Below the pieces are notes generated by a model. That model made no database searches. It was not told the DNA's origin and worked only from the letters and a program-made list of their open reading frames with translations. Source: Paenibacillus sp. RC67 (GTDB taxonomy: Bacteria; Bacillota; Bacilli; Paenibacillales; NBRC-103111). From it: DNA of 64,000 nt. Of the stretch, positions 60,994-64,000 are shown one piece after another. The number at the start of each line of letters is the position of its first letter. Position 1 is the stretch's first letter. Location: NCBI RefSeq assembly GCF_030020805.1, contig NZ_CP125098.1, positions 1,716,001-1,780,000 of the forward strand, read 5' to 3'. The translations under genes and the position numbers were made by a program.

Positions 60994-61197
60994 TTATTTC
61001 ACGGACAAGAAAATGTCATTTTTGCATACCGCACGGCCTGTCTAGGTTTATGGGAATGCTATGAAAACCGTATGGTTTGTTTCAATGGTTTGTAACAATT
61101 CCGCATGGATTTGCTCCAGTTTTATGGCTATAATGAAACATGAGCGATTGACTTGACTCATCATGTCGAGACTTAAAAAAGTAGGTGAGTTCATCAC

Positions 61198-62112
61198 ATG
61201 AATACGCAAAAATGGTTGAAATGGTTTTCCTTTGCCAGTATGTATGGAATGCTCTTGATTCTGATCATGGGCGCTCTGGTCACCAAAACAGAGTCGGGTC
61301 GCGGCTGCGGAGATGATTGGCCGTTATGCAACGGAAAATTCGTTCCAGCTTACACCATCGAATCCATCATTGAATACAGTCACCGTTTTGTGACAGGCAT
61401 TGTAGGTATGATTTTACTTGTTACACTGATCTTGGTACTCCGATATAGTCACCGAAAAGATGCTAAATGGTTTGTGAGCTTAGCGATGTTCTTTACCATT
61501 CTTCAAGCGATTCTTGGGGCGATGGCTGTGATGTGGCCTCAATCCTCGGCAACCCTTGCGCTGCATTTTGGGATCTCCTTGGTAGCCTTTGCATTAACAC
61601 TGCTGCTTGCCTTGGTATATACCCGATTCGGATCGATGCTGTCGGAGACAAATCATTCTTTATCACCGGGAATCAAATGGGCGATATGGATTATTACCAT
61701 TTATTGTTATGGGGTTGTGTATTTAGGCGCTTTCGTAAGACACACGAATTCGGCAGGCGGCTGTATAGGATGGCCGTTATGTAACGGACAAGTTATTCCT
61801 GAGCTATCAGGAGCTACGCTCATCGTGTTCATCCATCGCTTGGGTGCGATTCTGATGCTTCTACTTATCGTATGGTTTTATCTCAACGTTAAGGCAAAGA
61901 TGGGAACAAGGAATAATATTTATCAAGCGGGCAAATGGGCATTGATCTTCGTCGTGCTGCAAATATTCAGCGGCGGCTATGTAACTTTGTCGATGGGGTA
62001 TGACTGGTACTTGCTTGCAAGTATGCTTCACACGATACTCATCTCCTGCTTATTCGGAATCTTGTGCTACTTATGCGTGCTTACCTTGCAGGGCAGAAGA
62101 GGTATCCGCTAA
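61198..62112 (+). CDS. ctaA: Heme A synthase CtaA
   Basis: A 304-aa membrane protein with eight hydrophobic segments and the four heme-ligand His in EYSHRF, LALHFGIS, VFIHRLGAI and MLHTI. Both Cys pairs of the Bacillus-type enzyme are present (GRGCGDDWPLCNG and GGCIGWPLCNG). It oxidises heme O to heme A for cytochrome aa3. TAGGTGAG precedes the ATG by 10 nt. Its substrate supplier CtaB is encoded 46 kb upstream. It is monocistronic with a terminator. Confidence 0.95.
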   Translation: MNTQKWLKWFSFASMYGMLLILIMGALVTKTESGRGCGDDWPLCNGKFVPAYTIESIIEYSHRFVTGIVGMILLVTLILVLRYSHRKDAKWFVSLAMFFTILQAILGAMAVMWPQSSATLALHFGISLVAFALTLLLALVYTRFGSMLSETNHSLSPGIKWAIWIITIYCYGVVYLGAFVRHTNSAGGCIGWPLCNGQVIPELSGATLIVFIHRLGAILMLLLIVWFYLNVKAKMGTRNNIYQAGKWALIFVVLQIFSGGYVTLSMGYDWYLLASMLHTILISCLFGILCYLCVLTLQGRRGIR

Positions 62113-62117
62113 AGACG

Positions 62118-62158
62118 GGCTTACGGAGCTTTCTTATGAGCTGCGTAAGCCTTTATTA
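62118..62158 (+). terminator. Terminator after ctaA
   Basis: GGCTTACGGAGCT (62118-62130) and AGCTGCGTAAGCC (62139-62151) form a 13-bp stem with one mismatch; TTTATTATT follows. Confidence 0.82.
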
Positions 62159-62229
62159 TTCGTTTGAAAGAAACGTAATGAAATTCCATTCGTTATACAT
62201 AACGCTAGGGGAAAAGGAGAAGGTGACAT

Positions 62230-63993
62230 ATGGTATTTACGAATCTACGAGCATTTGTGGAAGCGCTGCGCAAAGAAAAGCAGCTGGTAGAAATCAGTGC
62301 CCCGGTTGATCCGAATTTGGAGCTGGCCGAAATCCACCGGAGAGTAATTGACGAGGAAGGACCTGCTCTTTTATTTACTAATGTGAAAGGCAGTTCATTC
62401 CCGGTCGTTACCAATTTGTTCGGCACGAGCCGAAGAGTGGATCTCGCCTTTGGCCCGAAACCGGAGCAGTTCATGAAGCAAATCATTAATGCAACCGATA
62501 CGCTTATGCCTCCAACGCCAAAAGCATTATGGAATGAACGTGGCCTTCTTATGGATCTGATGAAGGTCGGTACTAAAACCGTACCCTCATCGGCTGCACC
62601 TGTTATGCAGCAGCAGCGCAAAGATGCTCCGCTAGCAGGACTGCCTGTGCTGACCTGCTGGCAGGAGGATGGCGGCCCGTTCTTTACACTGCCGCTTGTA
62701 TATACCGAGCATCCTGCTAACGGACATCATAATCTTGGCATGTACCGCATGCAGGTTTATGATGACCGGACGACAGGGATGCATTGGCAAATTCATAAGG
62801 GCGGCGGCTTCCATCACTACGAAGCGGAGCAGCGGGGAGCTGCGCTGCCGGTTACCGTATTTCTGGGCGGCCCGCCTGCATTGATTGCATCAGCCATAGC
62901 GCCGGTGCCGGAGCATCTGCCTGAGCTGATGCTCACATCGCTCATTATCGGGCAGAAGCTGCCGATGGTAGAAAATCCGAATGGGGGCCACAGGCTTGTG
63001 GCTGAGGCCGAGTTCGCCTTCTGCGGCTCCGTTCCGCCGCATGTACGCAGACCTGAAGGACCCTTCGGCGACCACTTCGGATATTATTCGTTAACACATG
63101 ATTTCCCTGTGTTTAATATTGATCATGTGTGGCATCGCAAGGATGCTATTTATCCAGCGACGATTGTAGGTAAGCCTAGACAAGAGGACTACTACCTGGG
63201 AGAGTTTCTACAGCGTCTGCTCTCACCGGCATTCCCTATGGTTATGCCAGGTGTCAAAGAACTGTGGACGTACGCTGAGAGCGGTTTTCACTCCCTTGCA
63301 GCAGCAGTCGTTCGTGAGAGTTACAGTCGTGAGGCATTAACGACTGGCTTTGCAATTTTGGGACAAGGTCAGCTGACCTTGACCAAATTTCTAATGCTTA
63401 CGGATCAGCCGATTTCTCTTGATCAGTTCACCCCTTTATTGGAGGCTGTGCTGGAACGCTTTGATCCGTCTTGCGATCTATTTATTTTTAACAATACTTC
63501 CCATGACACACTCGATTATACTGGAGGCCGTCTCAACCACGGAAGCAAAGCGATTATGCTTGGGGTAGGAGAGCCCGTTCGCAGCTTGCCAGGTGCGTAC
63601 GAAGCCGGGGAGATTCCAGAGATCGACCGTTTAGCGGTTTACTGCCGAGGCTGCCTCGTTGTCTCCGGGGCTAGTTATGTGCAGGAGCCCCAATTAGCTC
63701 AGCGGCTTGTTGAGCATTCCGGCGATCGCTTGAAGCAGTGGCCTCTCGTTATCCTTGTCGATGATGCCAAGGCAGCTACAGCTAACCAGACGGCATTCTT
63801 ATGGACGGTATTCACTCGGTTTAACCCGGCCAGCGATATTTTTGCCCGAACTCAGGTTAATGGGCATCATTTGGCTTATGAGCTGCCTATCGTTATCGAT
63901 GCACGTATGAAGCCGGGGTATCCGGACGAGCTGATTCCGCGCGAAGATATTGTGAAATTGGTCGATAGTCGCTGGAACGAATATTTCAACTAA
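62230..63993 (+). CDS. UbiD family decarboxylase
   Basis: A 587-aa protein complete up to a TAA at 63991-63993. prFMN-binding and core motifs: NLGMYRMQVYDDRTTGMHWQ, KGGGFHHYEAE, the catalytic E-R-E region in RRPEGPFGDHFGYYS, and YPATIVGKPRQEDYYLGE. UbiD enzymes are prenylated-FMN decarboxylases; Bacillales members take part in menaquinone-type or aromatic acid metabolism. The N-terminal NLRAFVEALRKEKQLVEI matches the UbiD start. GAAAAGGAGAAGG precedes the ATG. No ubiX is present in the window, so prFMN must come from elsewhere. Confidence 0.92.
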   Translation: MVFTNLRAFVEALRKEKQLVEISAPVDPNLELAEIHRRVIDEEGPALLFTNVKGSSFPVVTNLFGTSRRVDLAFGPKPEQFMKQIINATDTLMPPTPKALWNERGLLMDLMKVGTKTVPSSAAPVMQQQRKDAPLAGLPVLTCWQEDGGPFFTLPLVYTEHPANGHHNLGMYRMQVYDDRTTGMHWQIHKGGGFHHYEAEQRGAALPVTVFLGGPPALIASAIAPVPEHLPELMLTSLIIGQKLPMVENPNGGHRLVAEAEFAFCGSVPPHVRRPEGPFGDHFGYYSLTHDFPVFNIDHVWHRKDAIYPATIVGKPRQEDYYLGEFLQRLLSPAFPMVMPGVKELWTYAESGFHSLAAAVVRESYSREALTTGFAILGQGQLTLTKFLMLTDQPISLDQFTPLLEAVLERFDPSCDLFIFNNTSHDTLDYTGGRLNHGSKAIMLGVGEPVRSLPGAYEAGEIPEIDRLAVYCRGCLVVSGASYVQEPQLAQRLVEHSGDRLKQWPLVILVDDAKAATANQTAFLWTVFTRFNPASDIFARTQVNGHHLAYELPIVIDARMKPGYPDELIPREDIVKLVDSRWNEYFN

Positions 63994-64000
63994 ATATAAT

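Noticed and set aside
1..64000. CRISPR arrays, tRNA/rRNA genes, phage or intact IS elements
   Set aside because: No regularly spaced repeats, tRNA-like CCA ends with GTTCGANTC loops, rRNA segments, integrases or transposases were seen.

Overview
The window looks like chromosomal DNA from a spore-forming, urea-using Gram-positive of the Paenibacillaceae (Paenibacillus or a close relative). The evidence is the moderate GC, strong AGGAGG-type ribosome binding sites, sporulation proteins (GerQ and a YjcZ-like microprotein), an SLH-domain surface protein, a YesM/YesN-LplB-YtcP-type sugar transport locus, GlnR/TnrA-type and MntR-type boxes, and cytochrome aa3 heme genes. No tRNA, rRNA, CRISPR array, phage or intact insertion sequence was seen. 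The genus call is an inference from gene content only.

Layout. 1-1.5 kb: two ABC-2 permeases (the first truncated by the window edge). 1.8-3.3 kb: gerQ and an aldo/keto reductase. 3.5-8.6 kb: a urea ABC transporter operon urtABCDE on the minus strand, divergent from a urease operon ureABC-ureF-ureG-ureD at 9.0-13.8 kb. The 435-bp divergent region between them has three exact TGTNA-N7-TNACA boxes, so uptake and hydrolysis of urea appear to share nitrogen control. 14.1-16.7 kb: ctaB, a SCO1-like copper chaperone and an AEC transporter. 16.7-23.6 kb: a Toprim protein, a pirin, an SLH protein, a 30-aa spore microprotein, an MFS transporter, two small membrane proteins and a CvpA-like/transglutaminase fusion. 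23.7-28.6 kb: HAD hydrolase, class B PBP, hemerythrin-like protein, M29 aminopeptidase. 28.8-32.4 kb: an MntABCD-type metal ABC importer behind MntR-like boxes. 32.4-43.1 kb: a sugar-utilisation island with a LacI regulator, FAD oxidoreductase, YesN/YesM two-component system, two permeases, a solute-binding lipoprotein, a relic of a second FAD oxidoreductase, and an SGNH esterase. 43.4-48.3 kb: asnB, HAD phosphatase, DUF456 protein, MOP-family flippase. 48.5-53.1 kb: a 1225-aa hybrid kinase with three receiver domains, followed by a lone CheR. 53.2-64 kb: GH13 cyclomaltodextrinase, GNAT, a lipoprotein, DUF2515, a copper-amine-oxidase-N lipoprotein, an RHH/SPFH pair, thioredoxin, ctaA and a UbiD-family decarboxylase.

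Three genes (urtA, ureG, the lacI-type regulator) are each broken by a one-base indel in or next to a short homopolymer. This could be sequencing error or real decay. Two of the three belong to the urea system.

The most novel-looking structure is a family of intergenic palindromic elements carrying GGCATACCCC arms. There are three copies at 1.6, 27.2 and 43.1 kb. Each lies at the 3' end of genes next to terminators, and each shows a different modular deletion state. The best-supported regulatory finding is the GlnR/TnrA box layout at urt/ure, with one box near -50 and one downstream of the ure promoter.
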